From Nitzschia sp. pyKryTriq1 (lineage: Eukaryota; Bacillariophyta; Bacillariophyceae; Bacillariales; Bacillariaceae), in NCBI GenBank assembly GCA_956465555.1, contig OY101125.1, forward strand, positions 622,501-686,500: a DNA stretch of 64,000 bases, written 5' to 3'. This document shows positions 1-10,828 of this stretch, piece after piece. Made by a program: the position numbers and the translations under genes. Below the pieces are notes generated by a model that saw nothing but the letters and a program-made list of their open reading frames with translations, was not told where the DNA came from and did no database searches. Positions within the stretch are counted from its first letter, which is position 1. The number at the start of each line of letters is the position of its first letter.

Positions 1-420
1 ACCATCTACACCGTCATCATACCTCAAGGGGCTAGAGGCTCCACTCGTCCTGTTGGACGCCATGTGATGGCTGGGGGGCAACAACACTTGCGGCGGCATG
101 CCTGGTGGGGCGAAGACGCCATTCTGGGAACTAGAGTCATCATCGAAGCAATCCTCGGAGGAACTCTGACGATACAGGTTTGACTTTTGCACAGAATCGA
201 TTGCTCTTGATATCAAGTTGCTGTCTGGACATTCAGCTTGACGGTAGTGTGTGCCCCTCCCAACCATCGCCCGATGCTTGTTCTTGGCGGCATCGTCGAC
301 AAATCCACCACTACTTGTCGATGCCGCTGGACGAAGTGGGTTGATTCCGAGTCTCGAACTACTGGTAGAACTATGGGGCATCATCGCACCACTATAGTAG
401 TTGAGATCTGACCAAGACAT
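1..420 (-). CDS. Unknown Ser-rich protein, N-terminal 140 residues (runs off left edge)
   Basis: The frame is open from an ATG at 420 to the window edge with no stop, giving 140 residues of the amino-terminal part. It begins MSWSDLNYYSG and is rich in Ser, Asn, Pro and Asp, with clusters such as SSTSSSR and CFDDDSSSQ. There is no signal peptide or membrane segment, so a disordered cytosolic or nuclear protein is the simplest reading. I recognise no domain; any domain would lie outside the window. It is divergent from the SEC14-like gene that starts near 1013, so the 600 bases between them probably hold both promoters. That it is coding is inferred from the uninterrupted frame and protein-like composition. 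Confidence 0.6.
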   Translation of the reverse strand, partial: MSWSDLNYYSGAMMPHSSTSSSRLGINPLRPAASTSSGGFVDDAAKNKHRAMVGRGTHYRQAECPDSNLISRAIDSVQKSNLYRQSSSEDCFDDDSSSQNGVFAPPGMPPQVLLPPSHHMASNRTSGASSPLRYDDGVDG

Positions 421-1012
421 GTTTACCGTCATGATTGTTACAGTATTTTGAGTTAATTACAGGTAGACAGTTGATCAGCGGAGGAGGGAGCATTGTGGAT
501 TTTGTAGACGGAAGATGGTCGTTTTTTCTTGTGAGACGCCAAACAACGAACAACAAAACTAAAACTAATAACGACTTTCCCAACAAAACGTTGGAGTTTG
601 AATTTGTTATAAATACTCGTTGTCGCATAAGACAAAGGATCGTTAATTATTTGTTTTTGCGAGCATGCATGCATGCACATGCATCCATAAAAAATACGCA
701 ACGAGCGAGTAGATGCATGGCAAGCGAATGCACACTGCACATACAACGCAACGAAAGAAAGTAGTGTTCGTTCATAAATAAAAAAATCGCATCACTCTCA
801 TTCATTGCTTGAAAGTACCGATAGTGCGGCCGGCCCATCACGCCGTTCATCCAACGCACGGCATTTCGGGCGCAACATAAAAAAAACCCGAAGGGACTCA
901 AAATAAAATAATAATCACAGCAACTCCTCCCTCCGAATCATCATCAATCATTCATTAACATTCCGACCAAGCCTTCGCATGGGAAGGGCACAACCACCGG
1001 ACTACATTCATA
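421..1012. other. Divergent intergenic region, no gene seen
   Basis: This stretch lies between the left-edge gene on the minus strand and the SEC14-like gene on the plus strand. Short open frames exist on both strands but their composition is not protein-like. A run of GCAT repeats occurs near 663-682. I see no RNA gene. It probably holds two promoters and 5' UTRs. Confidence 0.5.
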
Positions 1013-2728
1013 ATGCTTGCCATGTCACACGTAGCACCGGGCGCACCAGTGGGGCAAGCCTCCGCCGCTTTACACACAGTGCTCTCACAGCTCTCATTCA
1101 CGACCGATATTGTCGAGGAGGATCAGTCGAGAAAGCCTGGATCTGTTTGGAACGGACTTTTTTGCTTTAGCTTTGAAGACGATGATATTGATCTATTTTT
1201 TGATGCACACCAGAGTCTCAGGACATATAATGAATCATCGGATGACTGCTCCTCACTTGTTTCGGTGGTAGAACAAATTCGTGGTGGTGGAGGTCGTGGG
1301 GAGGATGGGGATGGGGACAACAACGACAAAAAGTCGCAAGGTAAGATGATCGACTCCATCGACTCCAATGTGACTTTTCGGCGCGCGTTGTGGCGTGTGG
1401 CCTACACGTACAGTATCAGTACGAATACTTCGTACAGCGCATGCCTGGTCGTACTTGTACGGTACTGTAGTAGTGTTGACGCTTGACGCCCGCTCGCGTT
1501 TCTTCAATAGACACATCAACGCTGTGTTCCTCCTCGATCATCCGCGGGCCGGCCGGCGATGAGCGATGGTTCCAGTCGCGAAACAGCGTTGTCGTGTTAC
1601 TTGACACTTGACAGCATTCATTCCTTGGGCGCGGCCTTCTACCTCTTCTTCGAAAGAATTTTACGATTGCGTACCAGAATGCCAACCCAGAGGACTCGTT
1701 CAAGATTCACAACGGCACTTGTAACAACCTACTTGTACGACATTATTTCTCACCAAGAAAATTGTGTTTCCACCACCGCAGAGATGATTTTTCAAAACTC
1801 CCCAGGTCCTGTCATTGCGGAATCTGCCTCTCCCACTCTAAATACCGGCGGTGAGAGACTCGAAAGCCAACCCGGAGAGAAAGAAGCACAGCCCGAACAG
1901 AACGGACGGAGTGGTCACTTTGAACCTCTGCCGGCGCCTCCCCCCCCTGAGGAACTACCAGTGCGATTTCTGCGTGCTGGCAAGGGCGATGCCGAGGAAG
2001 GCCAGAGACGTTACGCAGCTACTCTAGAATGGCGGAAAGAGAATGGCATTGACCACATTTTGACCGATGCCCATCCCGATTTTGATCTGATTAAGAAGCA
2101 CTACCCTCATTACTATCACCTGCGGGGCCGTGACGGGGAACCGGTATTTTTCGAGCAACCACCCAAGACGAATTTACAAGCGATGAAAGACGGAGGCGTT
2201 GTGCTCGAAGGTCTGTTGCGTCACTACGCCATGGTCACCGAGTTTCAGTGGCAATGTGTAGAAAAAGATGACTTTGCAAGAAGCATCACGGTGCTCGATT
2301 TGGAAGGCATGCGCATGATGGATTTTGTAGGAGAGTGCGTCGAATACGTTCGCAGATGCAGCGAGTTCACTGGGCAACACTATCCAGAACGCGCAGGATT
2401 TGTATACGTTATCAATGTTCCGGGCTGGTTCGCGATGGTCTGGAACGTGGTCAAGCCATGGGTCGACGAGGTGACTCTCAAAAAAATCAACATTTTGCGA
2501 GGCAAGAAGGAAATTTTCGAAGCCCTCCTGGAAAAGATTCCGATCGAGAATATCCCACCTGAGTATGGTGGCGAAAGTGTTCCACTCGGGGAATCTCCAG
2601 AGGAGCATCTTCTGCGAGATCTTGTACATCACAATAACGCTGTGGCTCATGGCGATCATAGCTGTGGAGGAAGGGCAGTTGATCCGCCATGCCGCTTCTG
2701 CTCTTTCGCCCCTGCTCGAAGCTACTAG
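1013..2728 (+). CDS. SEC14-like CRAL-TRIO lipid-transfer protein
   Basis: The region from about 1960 to 2580 encodes a CRAL-TRIO/SEC14 module. The N-terminal helical part is marked by VRFLRAGKGD and YAATLEWRKENGID. The lipid-binding lobe contains YYHLRGRDGEPVFFEQP, TVLDLEGMRMMDF, YPERAGFVYVINVPGWF and IPIENIPPEYGGE, the usual order in this family. SEC14 proteins exchange phosphatidylinositol and other lipids between membranes and support lipid signalling and trafficking. The proposed model joins exon 1013-1340 to exon 1782-2728 by GTAAG at 1341 and CAG ending at 1781; the phases fit and create a Glu codon at the join. That intron (441 nt) is much longer than others here, so the first exon is uncertain; the domain-bearing exon can also start at ATG 1784. 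The stop codon lies inside a 28-bp tandem duplication. Confidence 0.7.
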
Positions 2729-2777
2729 GAAGTAGTATGTGAGGCGTGGCTACTAGGAAGTAGTATGTGAGGGGTGG
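2722..2777. repeat. 28-bp tandem duplication spanning the SEC14 stop codon
   Basis: Two adjacent copies, 2722-2749 and 2750-2777, differ at one base (GGCG against GGGG). The TAG stop of the SEC14-like frame at 2726-2728 lies in the first copy. Confidence 0.9.
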
Positions 2778-3485
2778 CTACTACTGCACTAGTTCTACTG
2801 TATACAAACGATTGATTGATTCACTCACTCTAGAAACGTATTATTATCTTTTTCGAGCTTTCGTTATCCCAGTAGTAGAATATTATTTGTAGCGACCTCG
2901 GTCGATGATAATCTCTCTCCTCTGTCTCTCTCTTCCTTGCACAATTGCTGATCGGTGCGGATCAGAGAACCACATGGTTCTCTGGTGCGGATCGCTGCTG
3001 CTGATCGCAGTCACAGCATTTCGAAAATCCGATTGGTTCGACTTGTTGGCTTCGTGCTAATCTTCCATTGGTCAACATATGTCGCAACGACATTTCAATG
3101 CTATTTTTATGCGAGGTGAAAATTCTCGCAACCAATCCGTTGATCGTGCACCTTTTTGGCATCAAACAAAAGAGCAAGTAGATCGGGTCGTGGTCGGGGT
3201 CTTGTGAACCAGAGTTGGCGCGCTGTCCATGGCATTTTGATTTTCATGGCTCTGCTTGCCTCACCAATTTTGTCTTCGGCTTGCATGTATCGAATCAAAC
3301 GGCGTGACAAGAGGCAAAACAAGGAGCCAGGCATTGACACAACGAAGAATTTCTCTAGTAGACGAGAGAGAGCTGGATCGAAGGCTTGCTTTTGAAGGCA
3401 AAGAACCAATAGTCCGTGTCCTCGCAGGGATAGTAGCATTGCTGCAATAGAGCGTAACCATCACGGAACCTTAAAATCATTCACT
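2778..3485. other. Intergenic region, no gene seen
   Basis: Between two genes on the same strand. Short overlapping frames of 60-110 codons exist on both strands near 3100-3460 but have no recognisable motif or protein-like bias. An imperfect inverted repeat around the bases GAGAACCACATGGTTCTC lies near 2967-2984. Confidence 0.5.
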
Positions 3486-4958
3486 ATGAAATTCGGATTG
3501 AAGAAAATATTCAAGAGAAAGTCCAAGACCGAAAAGGTCTCGACGACGACAACTCCCACCAAGAGTAGCACTCCTGTCACTCCTTCCACACAACCCGTCA
3601 ACGAAGACGATGATTCAGCCGTATTTGACGAACGACGCGATGACGGCCCACCGGCTTATTCAGCAGCAGAACAGGACTTACCTCCCAAGAATCTCCTCGA
3701 GGAGTTGAACGTTCACGCATCCGGATTGGCCGTTGCCGGTGACACAGAACTTGTTCTCGGGGAAGAATCGAGTATGGACGTTCCCGACGACGAGGAACCA
3801 TATGAAGTTCCTGACAATAATTCTGGTTGGTATGTTGAAGAAGAAGCCGAGCTAGAAGTGGAAGTGGCAGAAACGGAATTGCAGGACGTAACCCCTGAAA
3901 GTATGGATTCAGCGAGCGAAGAAATGTCAGCAGACTCCCCATTACGTCCCCGTCAGCTAGATCCGTCTGGCAAGATTGCGAGAGACGACGAATCGATAGC
4001 GGAACCACTAGGCCCACAGCTTTTTGAGAAGAAGGAGGAAAAGGGCATCGCAGATACTATAATGAACATGCTGGAAAAGGCCACAGCATGTGTGTTCCAA
4101 ACCGAGCCAATCCAGAGACTCGTACCGACGGCAGATAATGCTCTCTGTTCATCGATCAGGCCCGGTCAAGTGCGATCCGACCTTTCAGCGAATCGTCCCA
4201 AGCTGGTGCGACAGTACTCCTATTACGACGAAACGTTCGCGCTCAAAATCTTGGATGTGAGTGCCAGTATATTGTTGCGTGTCTCTACTGAGCAATTTTC
4301 ATTCACGATGCTGGACTAACACCGCGCTGGCTTCGCCTGCCTGTTGAATCGTTCATTTTTCTAGGAGCTGGTCAATGTTGGCTATGCGTTGGTAAATCAC
4401 CAACAAACCTCGGACGACAATGAAAACGGAGACGAGGAAGGAGACTGGGTAGGACGAAGTGTGACGCTGATTTTGAAGCCAGGTACTTGCAATTCTCGTG
4501 TCGTGCAGGCACCTTATCTGGAATGGTCAACTCTGGGCGGAGGGCAACAAAGTGGCATCGAAACTACTGCAGTCAGCCTTTTGGATATTCATTCGATTGC
4601 TTCCTCAAATATCGAAGACATGGAGATGGACGATGGAGAAAATCCCAACAACGAAGCAGGAAAAGATGATGATGATGATGACGAGGAAGAAAAGGAAGAT
4701 TTGCAGTGCTTTTTTTCTCTGACGACCAAACAAGGACAAATATACGTCATGGAGGCAATTACAGCGGACGAGTCTCAACGGCTTGTGGCTGGAATAAAAA
4801 ATCTGGCGTCGCGTCTATCAAAGCAACTGGTTGCGGGCGACAAGGCCGTCCTCTCAGACTTTTTCGACAACTCACAAGACTCTGACGATATTCGAGTGAC
4901 GGAGGAAGAAGCAATGAATCGGGTGTCTCATTTGATGCTGGATCGCATCATGGGATGA
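3486..4958 (+). CDS. Acidic protein with basic N-terminus and PH-like C-terminal region
   Basis: The coding sequence is 3486-4256 joined to 4365-4958. Donor GTGAGT at 4257 and acceptor CTAG ending at 4364 give a 108-nt phase-0 intron and a 454-residue product. The start MKFGLKKIFKRKSK is strongly basic. A long Asp/Glu-rich, probably disordered stretch follows, with a DDDDDEEEKED run in exon 2. The last 200 residues look structured: a helix before the intron (YYDETFALKILD) continues as ELVNVGYALVNHQ, then strand-like pieces (RSVTLILKPG, CFFSLTTKQGQIYVMEAI) and a closing helix (DESQRLVAGIKNLASRL). That pattern resembles a pleckstrin-homology fold, which would suggest lipid or protein binding; this is inference from pattern only. 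No enzyme motif is visible. Confidence 0.75.
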
Positions 4959-5977
4959 GCGAGCTTGGTGAGCCGAGTTGGTGGATATTATTGCGGTTCT
5001 TTCATCTGTATATTTGTAGCTACACACTCTTCATCGAAGGGTAAGCGTACCGGTACTGTAAAATGCATTCATTCTTTCAGGTCTATCGAAAGGAGCAGTT
5101 TCATTAGTATGGTAGCCTCTACTAGAGTAAAGAACGCCTGGTGGCCCCGTAGTCGAGACTCATTGGTCGTTACTTGTGGCGCAGGCGCCAACTAGCCCTC
5201 AACTCTCTCGGACATTCTAGACCGATGAATATTAGTGTATAGTATTTCAAATTTGTTGGCCTAAGGGTAGGGCAGTGTCGCACTTTGATTCTCAGCGCTT
5301 CCCACAATCGACAGGTTACCCGTGGAAGGAAGACGGACAGGGAAGTCCTAGCGTTCGAATGAGTCCTCTGAAAACGAAGGGTGCAACTACAAAACTACAT
5401 ACCCGAAGGCACCAATCGCGAGGCCCAGGAAATCTATGAACTGACTCGGCTTATGGCCACCATGAACCGTACTCACCAAGACCTGGAAAGGCACGGTTCG
5501 AGCATATGCTCCAGTAACTAGACCGTAAATTTTCCAACTATTCCAGTCCTACGAGTCCGGCGGAAGAAGACTAGCAGAAGCGGTGAGCGGAGCGTGCCGC
5601 TTATGAAAGAGTGAGCTCCAACCAGCACACGTGACTCGACACAGACCCGCGCCCTGCGGCGCTGCTCTCATCCAGGCAAAACAACGCAGAAATGAGTACT
5701 ATTACCCTTACTGTTGTATCACGCAACACGCAAAAAACATAAGATCGAAATTCTCGATCTTGTGTGTGATGATGTCTAAAATACCGATAAGAGGACCAGT
5801 ATCCTGATCTCTCTCCACCTTTCTTTGTCTTTCATTGCGACTACTTTTACTCCCATTCGAGCGTGGGCACAGGTATTCACAGCTTGTGATACTGTGTTTC
5901 GAGTTGCCAGTTTTCATCTCTAGTAGAGCGTTGTCAATTACGCACGTTGGAGCGAAGCAGAAGGTGTTCCAGTCATC
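4959..5977. other. Intergenic region with a possible degenerate coding relic
   Basis: No intact gene. From 5405 to 5521 one plus frame reads EGTNREAQEIYELTRLMATM and then NRTHQDLERHG before an in-frame TAG. This looks like helical protein but is short, has no start and is bounded by stops. It may be a decayed gene or transposon fragment. Confidence 0.35.
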
Positions 5978-7651
5978 ATGCCGTCAATAATGACTTCTGC
6001 GGAACAAGAATCGTCTCCGGTCCCTGCGCTACTGCCACTGAGCATGCTGGACAGCGATAAAGACACTGCTGAAGAAGGAGCAATGATTGACGAAGATGAC
6101 TTTGATTTCCAGTTTAGTCCTTCTGTGTTCAAGGACTTATCAAGGGCGATTGCCACGCAGAAATCTTTTCCAGACACACATAATGATCAGGAGAAGAATG
6201 CTTCCAAAAAAGACGATGAAAAACCCAAGAACGAGCCCCCGACATCATTGGAGTTTCCTGATCTTGACATGCCAATGTTTCCTTCTGCAACCAAGAGCCT
6301 GTCCTCAGACTTGCAACAATCCATGCCGAGCCAAGAAGTGACGGAGGGAGGCGATCGTAATTTCTCTCCGGAAAAACAACTGTAAGCGTTGCCCATTCGC
6401 CCTTTTGCGTTGAAGAACTTTCCAAATGACCTCTTTGAGTCAGGCCCTATGGATAATGATGACACAGATACTCCAGTAAATTCTGTAGGTGTGGCAGAAG
6501 ATGGCTGGATCAATCAATTGATACCTTCCGAGACACGGTCTTCCACACATGAACTGTTCCAAGAAGTGACCCCTACTATCAGCACGACTCCATCGACGCC
6601 TCCTCCGCGGGTGGTACGAGTAGCGGGCCGGCGACAGAGATATCGATCGGACCGCAACGCCAACGTGAATAATCAGAATTTCTACAATGCCTTTGGTAAC
6701 AGATCCCCTACATCATCATCTCAAACAGGGCCAAGTGCGGCGGCAGTGGGTGAACCTCTTTCGAATGAAGAATGGATTGCCCAACGACGTCGTCGTGAGC
6801 GTCGACAAAGGAGGCGCCAGTTGCAGAGACAAAGAGAGGCCGAATGGGATGGCAACGGAATGCAGGTCGTGTTTCGTAGCGACGACTTTCGACCTTTTGC
6901 CGTGGAGCGTTTGGAGCAGGGCGACAGTTTGTTGCGGCAACAGGAGAGAGAACAACAGCGACCACAGCTGGAAATTTTGCAGGCTGTAGAAGACCAGCAT
7001 CTCGATGCCGACTCGTCGCCGGCACCAGGGGGTGGAACAACACACCGACGACGCCACGCTCGTCGACTCCCAGGCACCACTGAAGCTCGAAGGGAGCGGC
7101 TTTCCCATTTGTCCACATCATTGGTGAAGGCCTCCTGGCGTCTGCTGAAGTCACCTTTTGCGGCTGTGGCGTCCACTATTGTACGCAGCGACAGCCGACT
7201 AGCTTCTAGGGACTATCGGTATGAGGAGAATCAACGAGGTACTGTTGCGATGGACATACGTGAGCAAGAGTTGGTCGATGAAACGGCATTCTTGGGTGGG
7301 CGAGGTTGGCACCATCGCATAGACTATCGCACATCTGCAAACGGGCATTCGGCCTCATCGGATCGAGATGATTCGGCCTCCTACTATTCGGGTCATGACG
7401 CCAGCACGGCTTATTGGAGCACGGGTACGGCCATGGAGACGAATTGGGATTCTTCGTCAGAAGAGTCGTCGTCGTCGTCGTCGTCAGCAACAGCATCGAG
7501 TAATTCTTCAAGCTCGACTGCGTCCAGAAATTTTGCCAGCACTGATGGGGAAGATACAGATAATGCCCCCATGTCGCCGCCAGACGAGGCGCTAGAAAGA
7601 ATGGTCGGGCCGCACTGGCAGGATTTTGTGCCGGATTTTGTAGACTACTAG
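5978..7651 (+). CDS. Disordered Arg/Ser-rich protein of unknown function, frame interrupted once
   Basis: A frame from ATG 5978 continues to TAG at 7651 with one in-frame TAA at 6383-6385. An 87-nt intron from GTAATT at 6357 to TCAG ending at 6443 would remove the stop and keep frame. The stronger-looking donor GTAAGC at 6382 overlaps the stop but has no acceptor in the right phase nearby. The product begins with acidic sequence (DEDDFDFQFSPSVFKDL). It then has an Arg/Gln-rich helix near 6790-6840 (RRRRERRQRRRQLQRQRE), a basic segment before 7160, and a run of Ser encoded by TCG repeats at 7464-7486. It ends in the conserved-looking MVGPHWQDFVPDFVDY. No domain is recognised. A true nonsense mutation is the alternative to the intron. 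Confidence 0.6.
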
Positions 7652-7742
7652 AGTCACGGCTCACTCTTCCATGCAGTAACAATTTTCAAACTTGAGCAAA
7701 GGCGAGCACTTTGTCTAGTCCATTTTCCCCCTAGTCGAACTT

Positions 7743-8701
7743 CTATTTTTCTGTAGTAAATGGCTGGTATTCATAGTATTTCGGTCGATCATCCAACCGA
7801 AAGTGCAACCAAGCAACGCCGGTTCCGGCGGTCGACAGCCAAATGGTCCTTTCGTGACGAGCCGCCACTCGATCCAAAAAGGACAGCGCAACAAGCCTCC
7901 ACGTATCTGCAACTTGAGAAGTGGAAGCCCCTCTCATGAAATTACCACAGTGCCCATAAATGCCTTCCGAATTGGTGGTGGAGAGAGGCCGAGGAACAAT
8001 CAAAACGGCGTCATTGCCTAAATTTGGGAAGACCACTGCAGGCGAAGAGGAGTCGTCTCGAAAATGCTCTGCAAATGCAGAAGCATCGGCGGAAGCTGCA
8101 AAGGTGGACAAAAACACGTCGTTGACCAGTACAAACTCGAACTGTTTTTCACCCATGTTTGCCTCGTGGCATCCCTTGGTTTCAAATCGAAAGGCTGGAA
8201 AAGGTGATTCCTGGAAGATCTCAAACGAATGAGTTGTGATACCAACGCATATAGATATTTCCTCCAATTACCCCTACCTCGGCAGCTTACCTTTAGGATA
8301 GAGGATATATTGCGAGCTAATACGGCCGAATATTCGGAATCCTCATCAGCCATCAGTTGGGCCCACCGTCGAATAGTCAGGGGTTTCTTCTTGTCGAGGA
8401 GTCCAGCTCCAGGGCCCTCCACCACAAAGGCAGCGTAGCGATGCACTTGATCGTCCGAGTGCTTCATCACTTTGTCATAGTAAACCACGGGTCGCCCATT
8501 GCTCGGTGGATGCATGCTAGCTGATCCTGTTGTCTTGTTGGTGACTGCCGTGACTTGAGCGTTGGGAAGATCGTTGCCTCCTCCGAAAAGGACCGACGAT
8601 AGAAATATGAAGACAACTGGCAACGAAAGGAGAACTACTGTAAACAGGGAGCGCGAAAAGGGTGATTGAATCCTTTTCTTTTGTGGAGCACGGACTTTCA
8701 T
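7743..8701 (-). CDS. Membrane-anchored DUF6940 family protein
   Basis: Coding sequence is 8701-8291 joined to 8210-7743 on the minus strand. Donor GTAAGC and acceptor CCAG bound an 80-nt phase-0 intron. The product is 292 residues from ATG 8701; an in-frame ATG at 8755 would add 18. Residues about 15-38 form one hydrophobic helix (RSLFTVVLLSLPVVFIFLSS), suggesting a type II anchor or uncleaved signal. The rest matches the DUF6940 pattern as I know it: AFRFETKGC, the FEFVLVND strand, VVFPNLG, the YGHCGNFMRGA motif, and near the C-terminus WLSTAGTGVAWLHFRLDDRP followed by KYYEYQPF. DUF6940 has no assigned activity to my knowledge. I am fairly sure of the family and have no basis for a reaction. 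Confidence 0.75.
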
Positions 8702-8820
8702 GTTGATATCACAGATATTGGATACGCGTGAGCATTGAATGTGGAAAGTCTTCAATGGTCGGCGTTTGATGGCTGCAGATGGCTTTTAGGTGCTGCTTGC
8801 TGCGCGTTATTCTCTTGCTT

Positions 8821-9000
8821 TTTGTTGCTACCGGTACAGGTACAAGTATTCGTAGTTGTAGTCTACTGTGCCGGTAACAGGTACCTTTATTATACTGTAC
8901 AATACGTAGTACTATCTCGGCGTCGGACGAAGGTCGGACACGCAACGCATACCGGTGCTCGTAACCGCGGTACTGGTACGTGTACCAGGTACCTGGTACG
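8821..9000. repeat. GTAC-rich block upstream of the DUF6940 gene
   Basis: Ten GTAC tetramers occur in 180 bases, where less than one is expected by chance. Many sit in short palindromes such as ACCGGT and GGTACC. The block starts about 120 bases upstream of the DUF6940 start codon. Confidence 0.75.
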
Positions 9001-9217
9001 CTCGTCGTCACGCATGCTACCCGATGATCGAAAAGCAGATGCACAATGAGCGATGATGATCATGATGATGATTCTTGTTGTTGTTGTTTTTTGTGGCTGG
9101 TGATTACTTCTTTAGTAGTACACTCCTAGTAGGATGATACATGGCTGTTAGTGGCTGGTACGTATACGGTGGGTGGGGAAGAGGAATGATGATGATAGTA
9201 CTCGTCCTGCTGATCGT

Positions 9218-9481
9218 CTAACCACAGGCCGCGTTGCTGGGGTCGAAAACTTCAGCATCGCACTGGTTCTCGCATGTCAATTCCATGACACCAGAGAAAG
9301 TATATCCACATTTGAAGCATGGTTTGTCATCGCCATTGCAAATACCATTTCCAATCTCCACAGACGATGGCCAGCTTGATGGATTAGTCTTTATCTTATA
9401 GCAGCAATATCCTGCAACTGGATTGCGATTCGCTCGGCGAAACAATGGCCCGTACGTCACTGGACCATTAATTAACGCCAC
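9218..9481 (-). CDS. Small Cys-rich open frame, possibly a fragment
   Basis: An 87-codon frame with eight cysteines, seven of them in its last 50 residues (pieces: GYCCYKIK, GICNGDDKPCFKCGY, LTCENQCDAE, NAACG). The cysteine spacing and the Asp/Glu/Asn context look like a secreted disulfide-rich domain. The first 20 residues do not form a clear signal peptide, so this may be a terminal exon or a leftover of a larger gene. No family is recognised. Confidence 0.3.
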   Translation of the reverse strand: MALINGPVTYGPLFRRANRNPVAGYCCYKIKTNPSSWPSSVEIGNGICNGDDKPCFKCGYTFSGVMELTCENQCDAEVFDPSNAACG

Positions 9482-9685
9482 TCCGATCGCCCCCCTTTCG
9501 AGGCCCCTACAAGTACATACGTACCGCTACCGGTGCCAGTGTTTTACTGGTTTTCGGACAACGATGAGCTTTCGGACAAAAAAACGACCCAATCTCATTG
9601 GCAGACTGTAACTTGGCGTTAGTGGTACTATGTCTTCCGCTATCATGTGTACGCTAGTTTATTCCTACTAAAACACTGGTACCGT

Positions 9686-9730
9686 ATAGGGGCCTCGAAA
9701 GTTTTTCTTGAGGCCCCCCGAGGCCCCTAT
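9686..9730. repeat. Perfect 12-bp inverted repeat (hairpin)
   Basis: The arms ATAGGGGCCTCG (9686-9697) and CGAGGCCCCTAT (9719-9730) are perfect reverse complements with a 21-base loop. A third, near-identical arm, CGAGGCCCCTAC, lies at 9499-9510 in the same orientation as the second. Confidence 0.8.
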
Positions 9731-10828
9731 TTTCTTATGCTCTGGAGAGTGGAGGATTGGCAGCCATGAGTATCATGGAACAGGATAGCTTCGTATTCCA
9801 ATGTGTCTCGGTACAACAAGTTGTATTCTTATTGTGCTTCTCGCTGACTACGCCTGGAGGTGCGGGAGCGGCGGCTGCGGCAAGACTTATTGGACAACGT
9901 AGAGGCGTCATTGTCAGTCGTTTAATTTGGTGATAGTGATCCATTGCCAGAGAGGTGGCTACTACTTTGTGATACAATGCGTTGAAATAGAGCGCGGGAG
10001 GCGCCCGAGGGGTGCAAGTTGCAAAAGGGACGCGGAGGATTCCTACAGTCTGTCCGTCAATACATGGTCCGCGGCCGACCACTGCGGAGTGCTCTATACC
10101 CCGACTCGTATTTACCCCTCTGTAACCTGTCGATTGTGCTGAGGTTTCAAGAGCAGAAATTTTTTTTAAAAAATATGCCCAATGCCCATCGACGTCATTA
10201 ATGTCAAAGAATAAATCCAAAACTACTGGTCGGTACCGGTACGATGAGTCGGGACCCTACTGTACTATGTACTTCTTTTACTCGTTCTACAGTAAATGTT
10301 GTATCTACTCTCTGTACGAGTAGAAGGTAGACTAGAGTAGATCTAGTATCGCTATCATCGCCTCGACCCCTCAACAAACATTGAAGAGATGTTCGGAACG
10401 CTGAGTAGTCTGCTCGTACGAACATGACTACAATATTCATTGTGAGTATTCCTAAAAAGGAGTAGTCGAAGTCTCTGTCGTACAAACAACAACTACAAGT
10501 ACATAGCATTGTTGCACTACAACCATACTGTACGGATCAGTACAGTTCGTATGGTCACAGCTACAGTAATTGTACGAACCCCCAACCAACCACAGCAGAA
10601 CTAGCTGGTAGTACTACTACCCCGAGAGCATGAGATGACACAAAAGCCAAGAATCAAAAATGAAAGCAAAATCTAATGATAGAGGGGTATGGTAGTAGGT
10701 AAAGGGATGGAACTGGCCACCGACGAGACCTCTGCCATCCAACATCAAGGGGAAGCATCATTCGATGAAAGTATCCTCAGAGCGCAGAGACATTGGAGAT
10801 GATTTGTTTCCCAAGCACCGATCGATTT

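Larger units (their letters stand above)
8756..10828. other. Gene-poor region with GTAC-rich DNA
   Basis: Two kilobases with no convincing gene. It contains a GTAC-rich block, a small Cys-rich frame and a GC-rich hairpin, listed separately. The remaining frames, including one of 161 codons at 9735-10220 on the minus strand, lack protein-like composition. Confidence 0.5.

Noticed and set aside
6708-7682. Several minus-strand frames of 130-158 codons opposite the disordered protein
   Set aside because: Each is shorter than the plus frame and they are in conflict with each other; low-complexity codons such as TCG repeats create open antisense frames.
9735-10220. 161-codon minus-strand frame in gene-poor DNA
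   Set aside because: No motif, mixed composition, and it overlaps competing frames; not supported as a gene.
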